Source: Candidatus Gastranaerophilales bacterium (GTDB lineage Bacteria; Cyanobacteriota; Vampirovibrionia; Gastranaerophilales; Gastranaerophilaceae). From it: DNA of 14,144 bases. A program made the translations under genes and the position numbers. A model generated the notes under the pieces. It was not told the DNA's origin, did not search any database, and saw only the letters and a program-made list of their open reading frames with translations. Every line of letters starts with the position of its first letter. Within the stretch, counting starts at the first letter, position 1. The stretch spans positions 1 through 14,144 of the forward strand of contig CALURE010000029.1 of assembly GCA_944323095.1 (NCBI GenBank), written 5' to 3'. Positions 6,800-13,473 of this stretch are shown one piece after another.

Positions 6800-8050
6800 A
6801 TGTTAAATATTCGTATGAAAAAACGTCAGGCAATCATTTTCGCAAGTTTAATACTCATACTTCTTGTGATGAATAAAGTATTTTTAGGCACGGGTAATAT
6901 AGAAGTCAGTGAAACACCCGATATGGTTGATCATGACAAAGTTTCATCACAAAAACTTTTTGACAATACCTGGAAGATAATCAGGGATAATTATTACGAT
7001 TCAGAATTAAACAATCAGGCATGGGGACGGTGGAAAGAGCATTATCACGGAAAAATAAAAAACGATGACGATGCAAAAGTTGCAATAGATACAATGCTTG
7101 CCAGCCTTGACGATCCGTATTCCCGCTACATGTCAAAACCAGAATACAGCGAGCAGAATACATCAATAAGTTCTAAAATTACAGGAATCGGGGTAAATAT
7201 AACTTCTATTGCCGGAAAAATTCACATTGTAAACGTTATGGAGGGAACTCCGGCACAATTTGCAAATCTTCTGCCTAAAGATATAATTCTTGCAATCGAC
7301 GGGAAAGAAGTTAACGGACTTACGCTGTCAGAAGTTGCAAATCTTGTCCGCGGACCAGAAAACAGCTTTGTTAATATAACAATTCTGCGTAACAAAGATA
7401 AGCTTATTAAAAGAGTGATGCGTAAGGAAATTAAAATAAAAACCGTAAAAAGTTCAATTGTAGACAAAAACATCGGTTATATACAAATAACAAGTTTTAT
7501 AGGTTCAACAGCCCCTAACGAGTTTATGGAAGCTCTGGAAAAAACTAAAGACACGCAAGGTTTAATCCTTGACTTAAGAGGAAATACCGGCGGACTTCTT
7601 CCAAATGCAATATTTATTGCGAATTTATTTATTCCAGAAGGAAAAAATATTGTGAGTATAGTAGGACGAAACGGTTACAAATATGACATTAACGCGCAGG
7701 ATACAGAATTCGGGATTACAAAACCCACCGTTGTACTTGTTGACGGTAATTCTGCAAGCGCAAGCGAAATTCTCTCTGGCGCACTCAAGGATTACAATAA
7801 AGCAAAGCTTCTCGGGACTAAAACTTATGGCAAAGGCATGGTTCAAAAAATAATTCCCCTGCCTAACGAAACAGGTTTAAACCTGACAGTAGCGAAATAC
7901 CTGACTCCGAAAGGAACTGATATAAACAAAAAAGGAATTTCGCCGGATATTAAGGTTGAATTCAGCATTAAAGATGTTAAAACCAATAATGATGCCCAGC
8001 TCCAAGCAGCAAAAGATGTCCTTTCAAAGATGATGCTCAGTAAAAAATAA
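6800..8050 (+). CDS. S41 C-terminal processing protease (Ctp family)
   Basis: Membrane-anchored or exported serine protease of about 416 aa that cleaves substrates near their C-termini. A basic N-terminus (MKKRQ) is followed by a hydrophobic segment to about residue 29. A PDZ domain spans about 125-205, with GIGVNI and DIILAIDGKEV. The S41 catalytic core follows, with LILDLRGNTGG (256-266). The Ser-Lys-Gln active site is intact: Ser320 in GNSASASE, Lys345 in TYGKG and Gln349, at the usual spacings of 25 and 4. The start is uncertain: TTG 6797, ATG 6800 and ATG 6815 are all in frame and none has a good ribosome-binding site; numbering here uses 6800. Known Ctp proteases process D1 protein, penicillin-binding proteins or peptidoglycan hydrolases; the substrate here is unknown. 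A terminator follows. Confidence 0.92.
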   Translation: MLNIRMKKRQAIIFASLILILLVMNKVFLGTGNIEVSETPDMVDHDKVSSQKLFDNTWKIIRDNYYDSELNNQAWGRWKEHYHGKIKNDDDAKVAIDTMLASLDDPYSRYMSKPEYSEQNTSISSKITGIGVNITSIAGKIHIVNVMEGTPAQFANLLPKDIILAIDGKEVNGLTLSEVANLVRGPENSFVNITILRNKDKLIKRVMRKEIKIKTVKSSIVDKNIGYIQITSFIGSTAPNEFMEALEKTKDTQGLILDLRGNTGGLLPNAIFIANLFIPEGKNIVSIVGRNGYKYDINAQDTEFGITKPTVVLVDGNSASASEILSGALKDYNKAKLLGTKTYGKGMVQKIIPLPNETGLNLTVAKYLTPKGTDINKKGISPDIKVEFSIKDVKTNNDAQLQAAKDVLSKMMLSKK

Positions 8051-8154
8051 CTCCTGAAAGCAAATATTTGAAACATTAGGCAATGATGGATTTTATTGAG
8101 TATCGAGTCAGACCGCCGATAAAATACCGTCGGCTATGAAAAAAATTAAAATAT

Positions 8155-8194
8155 AAAGCCTGCCGGTTAAAACAAGCGGCAGGCTTTGGTTTTT
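8155..8194. terminator. strong bidirectional terminator
   Basis: Perfect 11-bp stem: AAAGCCTGCCG (8155-8165) and CGGCAGGCTTT (8177-8187), 11-nt loop. GGTTTTT follows on the plus strand, and on the minus strand the stem is followed by ATATTTTAATTTTTTTC. It ends the Ctp transcript and the convergent gene stopping at 8204. The rest of the gap (8051-8154) holds only a weaker GCCGA/TCGGC hairpin at 8115-8134. Confidence 0.85.
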
Positions 8195-8203
8195 CAGATT
8201 AAT

Positions 8204-8497
8204 TTATTGAACAATGCTAAAAGATACAATTTTATCTATTGCAATATTTAGCCAATCATATTTAAAACATACATAATCATTGCATTTACATTCGTCATCA
8301 TCACATGTGCAGTAATCTGAAAGTCTGCACACAAGCGCATTTTCTAATGTAATAAAGTCATCATGGCATTCTTCGCATCTGCCTTCGGGCTGGTATAAAT
8401 TCCCGTCAATTTTTAAATGGCCTGTAAAAATCGTAATTTTATTTGTGCCGCTTTCTTCAATAATTTTTCCTATGGATTTTAACAAGTTTTTAGACAT
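8204..8497 (-). CDS. Cys-rich small protein, possible Sm-like barrel
   Basis: I do not recognise a family for this 97-aa protein. It has nine cysteines after residue 40: CEEC (41-44, then His45), Cys57, Cys63, Cys65, Cys70, Cys72 and Cys77, enough to bind one or two metal ions. Flanking them are beta-like segments: ITIFTGHLKIDGNLY (21-35), DDFITLENALVCRL (46-59) and DWLNIAIDKIVSFSIV (81-96). The order and spacing of these recall the Sm/Hfq fold (strand-Gly-strand, then D-x-x-x-L, then a final I-x-x-I strand), with the Cys cluster inserted. That is my inference from pattern only. No signal peptide. The ATG follows AAAGGAG, an excellent ribosome-binding site, so it is probably a real gene. It lies downstream of the second prepilin gene on the same strand, 76 nt away. 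Confidence 0.7.
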   Translation of the reverse strand: MSKNLLKSIGKIIEESGTNKITIFTGHLKIDGNLYQPEGRCEECHDDFITLENALVCRLSDYCTCDDDECKCNDYVCFKYDWLNIAIDKIVSFSIVQ

Positions 8498-8573
8498 AAA
8501 ATATACTCCTTTAAATTGTACAAATATAATTTAAAGAAGATAATTGTTTTTTTTATTCCTCAATAAGGGGATT

Positions 8574-9503
8574 TTACGGTTTAAATCCTGACACTTTTCC
8601 GGCAATTTCTCTATAATCCGGAAGTTTATCCATTGTTAAAATGTACATTGAAGGAGATGCTCCCCCGTCTTGATTTGGATACATATTAGCATCTGTGCAG
8701 CCACCCTGAAGATATGCTTCTAAAGTACACAGTCCCTTTCTTATATCTTCCGGGAATGTACCGCTGACATACGGGAAAATATCTTTTTGTGTCGCGATAC
8801 ATAACGATATGAGATCTGCATCCATATCACCGCATCCGACTGTAAAAGTATGAACATCTTTGCCCATTCTGTTAGGTCCTTTTTTGCCATTAGTATCAAC
8901 AAAGACTTTAAAAGCTGTAGGATCGACATCTACATTCATAACAGTTCCGTCAGGCAGTGCATAAAAACAGCCTGTCCCTGTTGCATTAACCATCCCGTAT
9001 CCGTTGGAGACCTTGTCTCCGTAATAATTAAAGCTCTCATCAGCTACCCATCCTTTTGCTCCGGCGCCGTTTTCGGACATCATGCTGTAATTCATTCTTT
9101 TTGCAACTTCTACGAATGCGTCACAGTTGTTATCTCCGTATCCGAGACTTTCGATACAAGATGCAACATCAATACCTTCGCATCCTTTATCAGCTTTAAA
9201 TAAATTTATTGCATTAGAAAAATTTGAATATATTTTTTTAAAAGCAACAACATGCTGTTTGTTTCTCGTTTCATTAATCAAAGATGGCATGGTCATTGCT
9301 GCAACAACTCCGATTATGCCCAGTGTGATTAACACTTCTGCCAGAGTGAATGCTGCATGACGAATATTGTCACAAGTATTAACCTGCACAGCATCTTCTG
9401 TCAGAGTAAATTCTGTGAATATTTTTTTTATATTCAAATGTTTTAGCAATGTGTACCCCCGTGGTTTGATATGCAGAGCCTTCCTTAAATTATTATAAAG
9501 CAT
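8574..9503 (-). CDS. type IV prepilin-like protein with long leader
   Basis: Second pilin-like protein. The signature AFTLAEVLITLGIIGVVAAM starts at residue 51, so cleavage after Ala51 would leave a mature protein of about 258 aa. Glu56 is the conserved +5 residue; Ala instead of Gly at -1 is uncommon. The globular domain has ten or so Cys (for example CEGIDVASC, GCTD) and the segment VDTNGKKGPNRMGKDVHTF (about 198-216), a motif common in pseudopilins of this group and reminiscent of metal-binding loops. The 51-residue leader is far longer than usual and contains FTLTED (32-37), a faded copy of the cleavage motif. The ATG at 9503 has no ribosome-binding site; the in-frame TTG at 9449 follows GGGGG by 6 nt and would shorten the leader to 33 residues. 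It diverges from gyrB. Confidence 0.82.
   Translation of the reverse strand: MLYNNLRKALHIKPRGYTLLKHLNIKKIFTEFTLTEDAVQVNTCDNIRHAAFTLAEVLITLGIIGVVAAMTMPSLINETRNKQHVVAFKKIYSNFSNAINLFKADKGCEGIDVASCIESLGYGDNNCDAFVEVAKRMNYSMMSENGAGAKGWVADESFNYYGDKVSNGYGMVNATGTGCFYALPDGTVMNVDVDPTAFKVFVDTNGKKGPNRMGKDVHTFTVGCGDMDADLISLCIATQKDIFPYVSGTFPEDIRKGLCTLEAYLQGGCTDANMYPNQDGGASPSMYILTMDKLPDYREIAGKVSGFKP
9335..9420 (-). repeat. degenerate direct repeat in prepilin leader
   Basis: On the plus strand CTTCTGCCAGAGTGAATGC (9335-9353) and CTTCTGTCAGAGTAAATTC (9395-9413) match at 16 of 19 positions, 60 nt apart. The match continues with CTG and GAATATT in both after a short indel. The repeat encodes the FTLAE cleavage motif and its upstream copy FTLTE. 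Confidence 0.6.
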
Positions 9504-9534
9504 GATGCAGATATTTTCAATAGTTTTAAAAATT

Positions 9535-9561
9535 AATTTTTGTTATAAATTAACAAAAATT
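9535..9561. promoter_or_regulatory. 11-bp perfect inverted repeat, candidate gyrB operator
   Basis: AATTTTTGTTA (9535-9545) and TAACAAAAATT (9551-9561), 5-nt spacer TAAAT. It overlaps the likely -35 of gyrB and lies 32 nt upstream of the divergent prepilin ATG. This is where a regulator would act; no regulator can be named. Confidence 0.45.
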
Positions 9562-9579
9562 GTATGTTTGTGTTATTAT
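9550..9579 (+). promoter_or_regulatory. predicted sigma70 promoter of gyrB
   Basis: TTAACA (9550-9555), 18 nt, TATTAT (9574-9579), giving a start near 9586 and a leader of about 35 nt with AAGGGGAG as ribosome-binding site. TTGTAT (9560-9565) is another -35-like hexamer but is badly spaced. Confidence 0.45.
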
Positions 9580-9621
9580 ATTATCAAGGGAATTAGACTA
9601 ATTAAGGGGAGAATAAAATTT

Positions 9622-12165
9622 ATGTCAGATGGAATTACTGAAATAACAAATGAACAAAACACACAGGCTAACGGTGCAGAAAAAGTTGAAGTTGTAGATC
9701 TCCCTGATAATGATGAGTCTATAGAAACTAAAACTTCACAATCATATGATGCGAGCAATATTCGTGTGCTGGAAGGACTTGAAGCCGTCAGGATGAGACC
9801 CGGTATGTACATTGGTTCAACTTCCCAGAGAGGGTTGCATCATTGTATTTATGAAATTGTTGATAACTCTATTGATGAATCTCTTGCCGGTTTTTGTACT
9901 GATATTTATGTAACAGTGAATAAAGATAACAGCGTTACCGTAGAAGACAACGGCCGCGGCATTCCTGTTGATATTAAGCCCGGGACAAATAAATCAGCTC
10001 TGGAAATCGTTCATACAGTACTTCATGCAGGCGGAAAATTCGGTGACGGCGGCTATAAAGTGTCTGGCGGTCTTCACGGTGTTGGCGCTTCAGTTGTAAA
10101 TGCTCTTTCTGAAAAATATATTGTTGAAGTTTCAAGACAGGGATATGTATGGCGGCAAGAATATATGAGAGGCGAACCCGTTGCTCCTGTTGAAAAAGTC
10201 TGTGAAACCGATAAAACCGGTACAAAGACTACTTTCTGGCCAGATCCTGAAATTTTTACCGAAACAACAGAAATTGATAAAGATGTTATAATTAACAGAT
10301 TGCGTGAAATGGCTTTTTTGAATAAAGGTTTAAAGATTGTTTTTATTGACGGCGCAACAGGTGATCAGGAAGTTTTCCACTATGTCGGCGGTATTGCAAG
10401 TTATGTAGAATTCTTAAACCAGAATAAAAATGTTTTGCATGACAAACCGATTTATATTGATAAAGTTGTTGACGGTATGCAGATTGAAGTTGCAATGCAA
10501 TATACAGATGCATACAGTGAAAGTGTTTTATCTTTTGCGAACAATATTAATACACATTCAGGCGGTACTCATTTGACAGGATTTAGAAACTCCCTGACAC
10601 GTGTGTTTAATGACTATGCCAGAAAAAATAATATTTTGAAAGATTCTGATCAAAATCTTTCAGGCGAAGATGTCAGAGAAGGTTTGACTGCAATTGTAAG
10701 TGTTAAAATTCCTAATCCTGAATTTGAAGGACAGACTAAAGAAAAATTGGGTAATGCAGAAGCTATGGGCGCCACTCAAGATGCTGTGCGTGACAAATTG
10801 CAGGAGTGGTTGGAATTTAACCCGAAAATTGCAAAAATTATTATAGAAAAAACTCTGCAGGCTCAAAGAGCAAGAGAAGCTGCAAGAAAAGCAAGAGAAT
10901 TAACAAGAAGAAAATCCGTTCTTGAAAATTCAACACTACCCGGAAAACTTGCAGATTGTTCAAACAGAGAGCCTGAAAAATGCGAAATTTATATAGTTGA
11001 GGGTGATTCCGCAGGTGGTTCTGCAAAACAGGGCAGAAACAGAATGTTTCAGGCTATTCTGCCTTTGAGAGGTAAAATTCTTAACGTTGAAAAAGCCAGA
11101 CTTGATAAAATTTACGGTAATAACGAAATTCAGTCAATGGTACAGGCTTTTGGCATAAATATCAGCCGTAATCCTGATGAAGTTGACCTTGAAAAATTGC
11201 GCTATCATAAAATTATTATCATGACCGATGCCGATGTTGACGGTGCTCATATCAGAACACTTTTATTAACATTCTTTTTCCGTTATGCAAGACCTTTAAT
11301 TGAAAACGGTTATGTGTATATTGCACAGCCGCCGTTATTTAAGGTTACTCAGGGTAAAACTTCAGAATATCTGTATGATGAACATGCTCTTGATAAAATG
11401 CTTAAAGAACGCGGTATTAAGAATTTAAGTTTGTCTGACAAGACTAAGTCAAGGGTGAAAACAGGTGATGAACTTCTTGAACTTATCAAAAACATGTCAA
11501 CATTCTACAATTCTTATAATAACCCAATTTTGAACCTTTATCCGGCAGTTGTTTTAAGAGGACTTGTCCGATCAAATATAGAACCTGAATATTTTGAAGA
11601 TCAGGCTAAAATGAACGAAGTTATTGAATACTTAAATCATTATCTGCAAGATCATGCTAAAAACTATAATATTCAGGAAGCTGCCAATTATATCTGCTCA
11701 TTGAAATACAATCCTGAAAATGCTAAATATGCTATTCAGCTTAACTTTAATGAGGAAGAACATGTTTTGATTACCCAGAATATAATAAAAAGTTCTGAAT
11801 ATAAGAGGTTAAAAGCTTCTTACCCGTTAATAAGAGATTTCTTAATTGAGGAAGAAGATACATTAATTCTTGAAACAGATACCGAGCAGTATGAAATAAA
11901 TTCTTTTGAAAAACTTCAAAAATTTATTGATGACAGAGGTTCAAAAGGTTTGCAGATACAGCGTTTCAAAGGGTTAGGAGAAATGATGCCGCAGCAGTTG
12001 TGGGAAACAACAATGGATCCTGCAACAAGAACGCTCCTGAAAGTAAATGTAGAGGATGCAATGCTTTGTGATCAGTTGTTTGATATTCTTATGGGTGACA
12101 AGGTGGATCCAAGAAGAAATTTCATAGAAGCTAACGCAGTTTACGCAACAAATATTGATACATAA
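9622..12165 (+). CDS. gyrB: DNA gyrase subunit B
   Basis: ATPase subunit of type II topoisomerase, which with GyrA introduces negative supercoils. The 847-aa protein has a polar N-terminal extension (1-44), the GHKL ATPase domain with the EIVDNSIDE box (78-86), DNGRGIP (109-115) and GGLHGVGASVVN (149-160), the transducer with QTKEKLGN (371-378), the TOPRIM domain with EGDSAGGSAKQGR (460-472) and DADVDG (536-541), and the C-terminal QRFKGLGEMMPQQLW (780-794). About 190 residues separate the KVTQGK region from the C-terminal block, so it carries the long insertion seen in E. coli GyrB and absent from short 640-residue forms. I chose the ATG at 9622 because AAGGGGAG precedes it and because the 40 residues upstream in frame overlap the promoter. 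ParE is less likely given the insertion and QTKEKLGN. Confidence 0.96.
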   Translation: MSDGITEITNEQNTQANGAEKVEVVDLPDNDESIETKTSQSYDASNIRVLEGLEAVRMRPGMYIGSTSQRGLHHCIYEIVDNSIDESLAGFCTDIYVTVNKDNSVTVEDNGRGIPVDIKPGTNKSALEIVHTVLHAGGKFGDGGYKVSGGLHGVGASVVNALSEKYIVEVSRQGYVWRQEYMRGEPVAPVEKVCETDKTGTKTTFWPDPEIFTETTEIDKDVIINRLREMAFLNKGLKIVFIDGATGDQEVFHYVGGIASYVEFLNQNKNVLHDKPIYIDKVVDGMQIEVAMQYTDAYSESVLSFANNINTHSGGTHLTGFRNSLTRVFNDYARKNNILKDSDQNLSGEDVREGLTAIVSVKIPNPEFEGQTKEKLGNAEAMGATQDAVRDKLQEWLEFNPKIAKIIIEKTLQAQRAREAARKARELTRRKSVLENSTLPGKLADCSNREPEKCEIYIVEGDSAGGSAKQGRNRMFQAILPLRGKILNVEKARLDKIYGNNEIQSMVQAFGINISRNPDEVDLEKLRYHKIIIMTDADVDGAHIRTLLLTFFFRYARPLIENGYVYIAQPPLFKVTQGKTSEYLYDEHALDKMLKERGIKNLSLSDKTKSRVKTGDELLELIKNMSTFYNSYNNPILNLYPAVVLRGLVRSNIEPEYFEDQAKMNEVIEYLNHYLQDHAKNYNIQEAANYICSLKYNPENAKYAIQLNFNEEEHVLITQNIIKSSEYKRLKASYPLIRDFLIEEEDTLILETDTEQYEINSFEKLQKFIDDRGSKGLQIQRFKGLGEMMPQQLWETTMDPATRTLLKVNVEDAMLCDQLFDILMGDKVDPRRNFIEANAVYATNIDT

Positions 12166-12193
12166 TTTTTATTATCTGCTTAATACAAGAAAA

Positions 12194-12223
12194 ATGACGA
12201 GGTTGCGATTTCAAACTCGTCAT
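12194..12223. repeat. hairpin downstream of gyrB
   Basis: ATGACGAG (12194-12201) and CTCGTCAT (12216-12223) form a perfect 8-bp stem with a 14-nt loop, 28 nt past the gyrB stop. No T run follows, so it is more likely an RNA-stabilising hairpin or a dispersed palindrome than a terminator. Confidence 0.4.
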
Positions 12224-12341
12224 GCTTATGAATTATATATGTATTGTTAGTTTCAGCTCTTCTCAACAAGCTCTCTCTTATATTATATATATACCCGCGA
12301 ACTAATTCTTTTTAACTATATGTAAAGAAATATTACTAATT

Positions 12342-12377
12342 CTTTAGTATTAGTTTTATAAAAGTATTATACTAAAG
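12342..12377. repeat. AT-rich inverted repeat downstream of gyrB
   Basis: CTTTAGTAT (12342-12350) and ATACTAAAG (12369-12377) pair over 9 bp. The right arm overlaps the left arm of the next hairpin by 3 nt, so the two cannot both form fully. The rest of the 240-nt gap (12166-12405) shows no gene. Confidence 0.4.
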
Positions 12378-12426
12378 GCTTAATTTTTGAGACTGTGTTA
12401 AACTTTTAGTTATTAAGCCTTTTTTC
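12375..12426 (+). terminator. gyrB terminator extending into convergent gene
   Basis: AAGGCTTAAT (12375-12384) pairs with ATTAAGCCTT (12412-12421), followed on the plus strand by TTTTT (12422-12425 and preceding T). The right arm and T run lie inside the last codons of the zinc-ribbon gene on the other strand. The 27-nt loop is long, but the stem is perfect. Confidence 0.55.
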
Positions 12427-12720
12427 TTCTTCTTTCACGAAATTTGCCAGTTCTTCAAGGTGTTTATCTTCTATTGCGGCAATAAGTTCTTTAACGGATT
12501 TTATTTTATTGAGTGCAAAAGCGGTTTCAGCCAGAAGTACGCAATCGTTACAGAGACGATAGCCTTCATATTCGATAGAGCCTGCAAGGCACTTATTTTT
12601 CCCGCAGCAGTCGCAGTCAAAGTATTCATCTATAATATCAGGGTTGTCTTCAATATCATCTAACCTCATTTGTTCGACTACCTGAGACATTTCTTCTATA
12701 ATTTCTTTTTCTGATTTCAT
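12406..12720 (-). CDS. small zinc-ribbon-like protein overlapping pdxJ
   Basis: A 104-aa cytoplasmic protein I cannot assign. The middle holds CDCCGKNKC (36-44) and, after YEGYRL, CNDC (57-60): two Cys-x2-Cys knuckles (C36/C39 and C57/C60) typical of a zinc ribbon, plus extra Cys38 and Cys44. The N-terminus (1-33) is acidic and helical, and the C-terminus (64-104) is predicted helical and charged (KSVKELIAAIEDKHLEEL). Its ATG overlaps the pdxJ TGA as ATGA (12717-12720), so translation is probably coupled and it belongs to the murT-pdxJ operon. Such architecture suits an adaptor or a nucleic-acid- or protein-binding factor, but no function can be read. Its last codons overlap the gyrB terminator. 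Confidence 0.72.
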   Translation of the reverse strand: MKSEKEIIEEMSQVVEQMRLDDIEDNPDIIDEYFDCDCCGKNKCLAGSIEYEGYRLCNDCVLLAETAFALNKIKSVKELIAAIEDKHLEELANFVKEEEKRLNN

Positions 12721-13427
12721 TCTATTAAACCTTTCATTTTGCTTACAGCTTCAGGCAGACCTGTGAATACCGCGCGTGAAATTATGCTGTGTCCGATGTT
12801 TAATTCGTGCAGTCCATTGATTTCATGCATCCTGTGAACGTTTTCATAATTTAGTCCATGTCCTGCATTGACTTTTAAGCCTAAAGACTGTGCTAATTCT
12901 GCTGATTTTTTCAGTTTTTGAAATTCCTGTTCTTCCTCTTCATAGCCGTAGCATTCTGAATATGTGCCTGTATGAAGTTCAATAAATTGTGCCCCTGTTT
13001 TTGCAGAAGCTTTGACCTGTTCTTCATCGGGATCAATAAACAAACTTACGATAATACCGGCATCCAGCAAAGGTTTTATAAATTCTGTAACCTTGTCAAG
13101 CTGCCCTGCGACATCAAGACCTCCTTCTGTCGTGATTTCCTGACGTTTTTCGGGGACAAGGCAGATTGAATACGGTTTTATATCAAGGGCGATTTTTTGA
13201 ATATCTTCTGCCATTGCCATTTCAAGATTTAAACGGGTTTTAAGTTTGTTAATTAATGAATATACGTCTTCATCTTTTATATGTCGTCTGTCTTCGCGCA
13301 AATGAGTTGTTATAGATGATGCGCCGTTTTCTTCTGCAATTTCTGCAGCTTTTTCAACAGATGGTTCAACACCGCCTCTTGCATTTCTTAATGTTGCTAT
13401 ATGATCTATATTTACGCCTAATAACAT
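12717..13427 (-). CDS. pdxJ: pyridoxine 5'-phosphate synthase
   Basis: Last step of the DXP-dependent vitamin B6 route: it condenses 1-deoxy-D-xylulose 5-phosphate with 3-amino-2-oxopropyl phosphate (from PdxA) to pyridoxine 5'-phosphate in the cytoplasm. The 236-aa TIM barrel has VNIDHIATLRNARG (5-18), THLREDRRHI (41-50), VPEKRQEITTEGGLDVAGQ (91-109), NAGHGL (187-192) and ELNIGH (208-213). His42, Glu69 and His190 correspond to E. coli His45, Glu69+3 and His193 active-site residues. I chose the ATG at 13427 over 13460 because TAAGGAGG lies 5-6 nt upstream and because the family starts just before LLGVNIDH. It follows murT by 46 nt and overlaps the next gene by 4 nt. No pdxA is in this window. 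Confidence 0.96.
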   Translation of the reverse strand: MLLGVNIDHIATLRNARGGVEPSVEKAAEIAEENGASSITTHLREDRRHIKDEDVYSLINKLKTRLNLEMAMAEDIQKIALDIKPYSICLVPEKRQEITTEGGLDVAGQLDKVTEFIKPLLDAGIIVSLFIDPDEEQVKASAKTGAQFIELHTGTYSECYGYEEEEQEFQKLKKSAELAQSLGLKVNAGHGLNYENVHRMHEINGLHELNIGHSIISRAVFTGLPEAVSKMKGLIE

Positions 13428-13444
13428 TTTTACCTCCTTATATC

Positions 13445-13470
13445 TGAGATCCTGAAACAAGTTCAGAATG
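13445..13470. repeat. REP-like palindrome between murT and pdxJ
   Basis: TGAGATCCTGAAACAAGTTCAGAATGA includes the stem CTGAA (13452-13456)/TTCAG (13462-13466). The wording closely resembles a palindromic repeat (GATCCTGAAACAAGTTCAGGATGA) that I recall as scattered between genes in many bacterial genomes. Only one copy is in this window, so repetitiveness is from memory. Confidence 0.4.
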
Positions 13471-13473
13471 AAA

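Noticed and set aside
8115..8134. GCCGA/TCGGC hairpin as a Ctp terminator
   Set aside because: Only 5 bp and no T tract follows; the 11-bp hairpin at 8155-8187 is a far better terminator.
8086..8139. 17-codon ORF (MDFIEYRVRPPIKYRRL) after the Ctp gene
   Set aside because: Only a weak TAGG upstream, no coding support, and it runs through a small hairpin (8115-8134); probably chance.
9502..9621. 40-residue N-terminal extension of gyrB
   Set aside because: It runs through the predicted promoter and inverted repeat, has no ribosome-binding site, and GyrB-like sequence starts after 9622, where AAGGGGAG precedes the ATG.
12166..12405. tRNA or structured RNA gene after gyrB
   Set aside because: The hairpins do not form a cloverleaf, there is no T-loop GTTCRA pattern, and nothing beyond terminators and AT-rich palindromes is visible.
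13428..13460. 11-residue extension of PdxJ
   Set aside because: The family begins at LLGVNIDH, and TAAGGAGG stands just before the ATG at 13427; the extension crosses the palindrome at 13445-13470.
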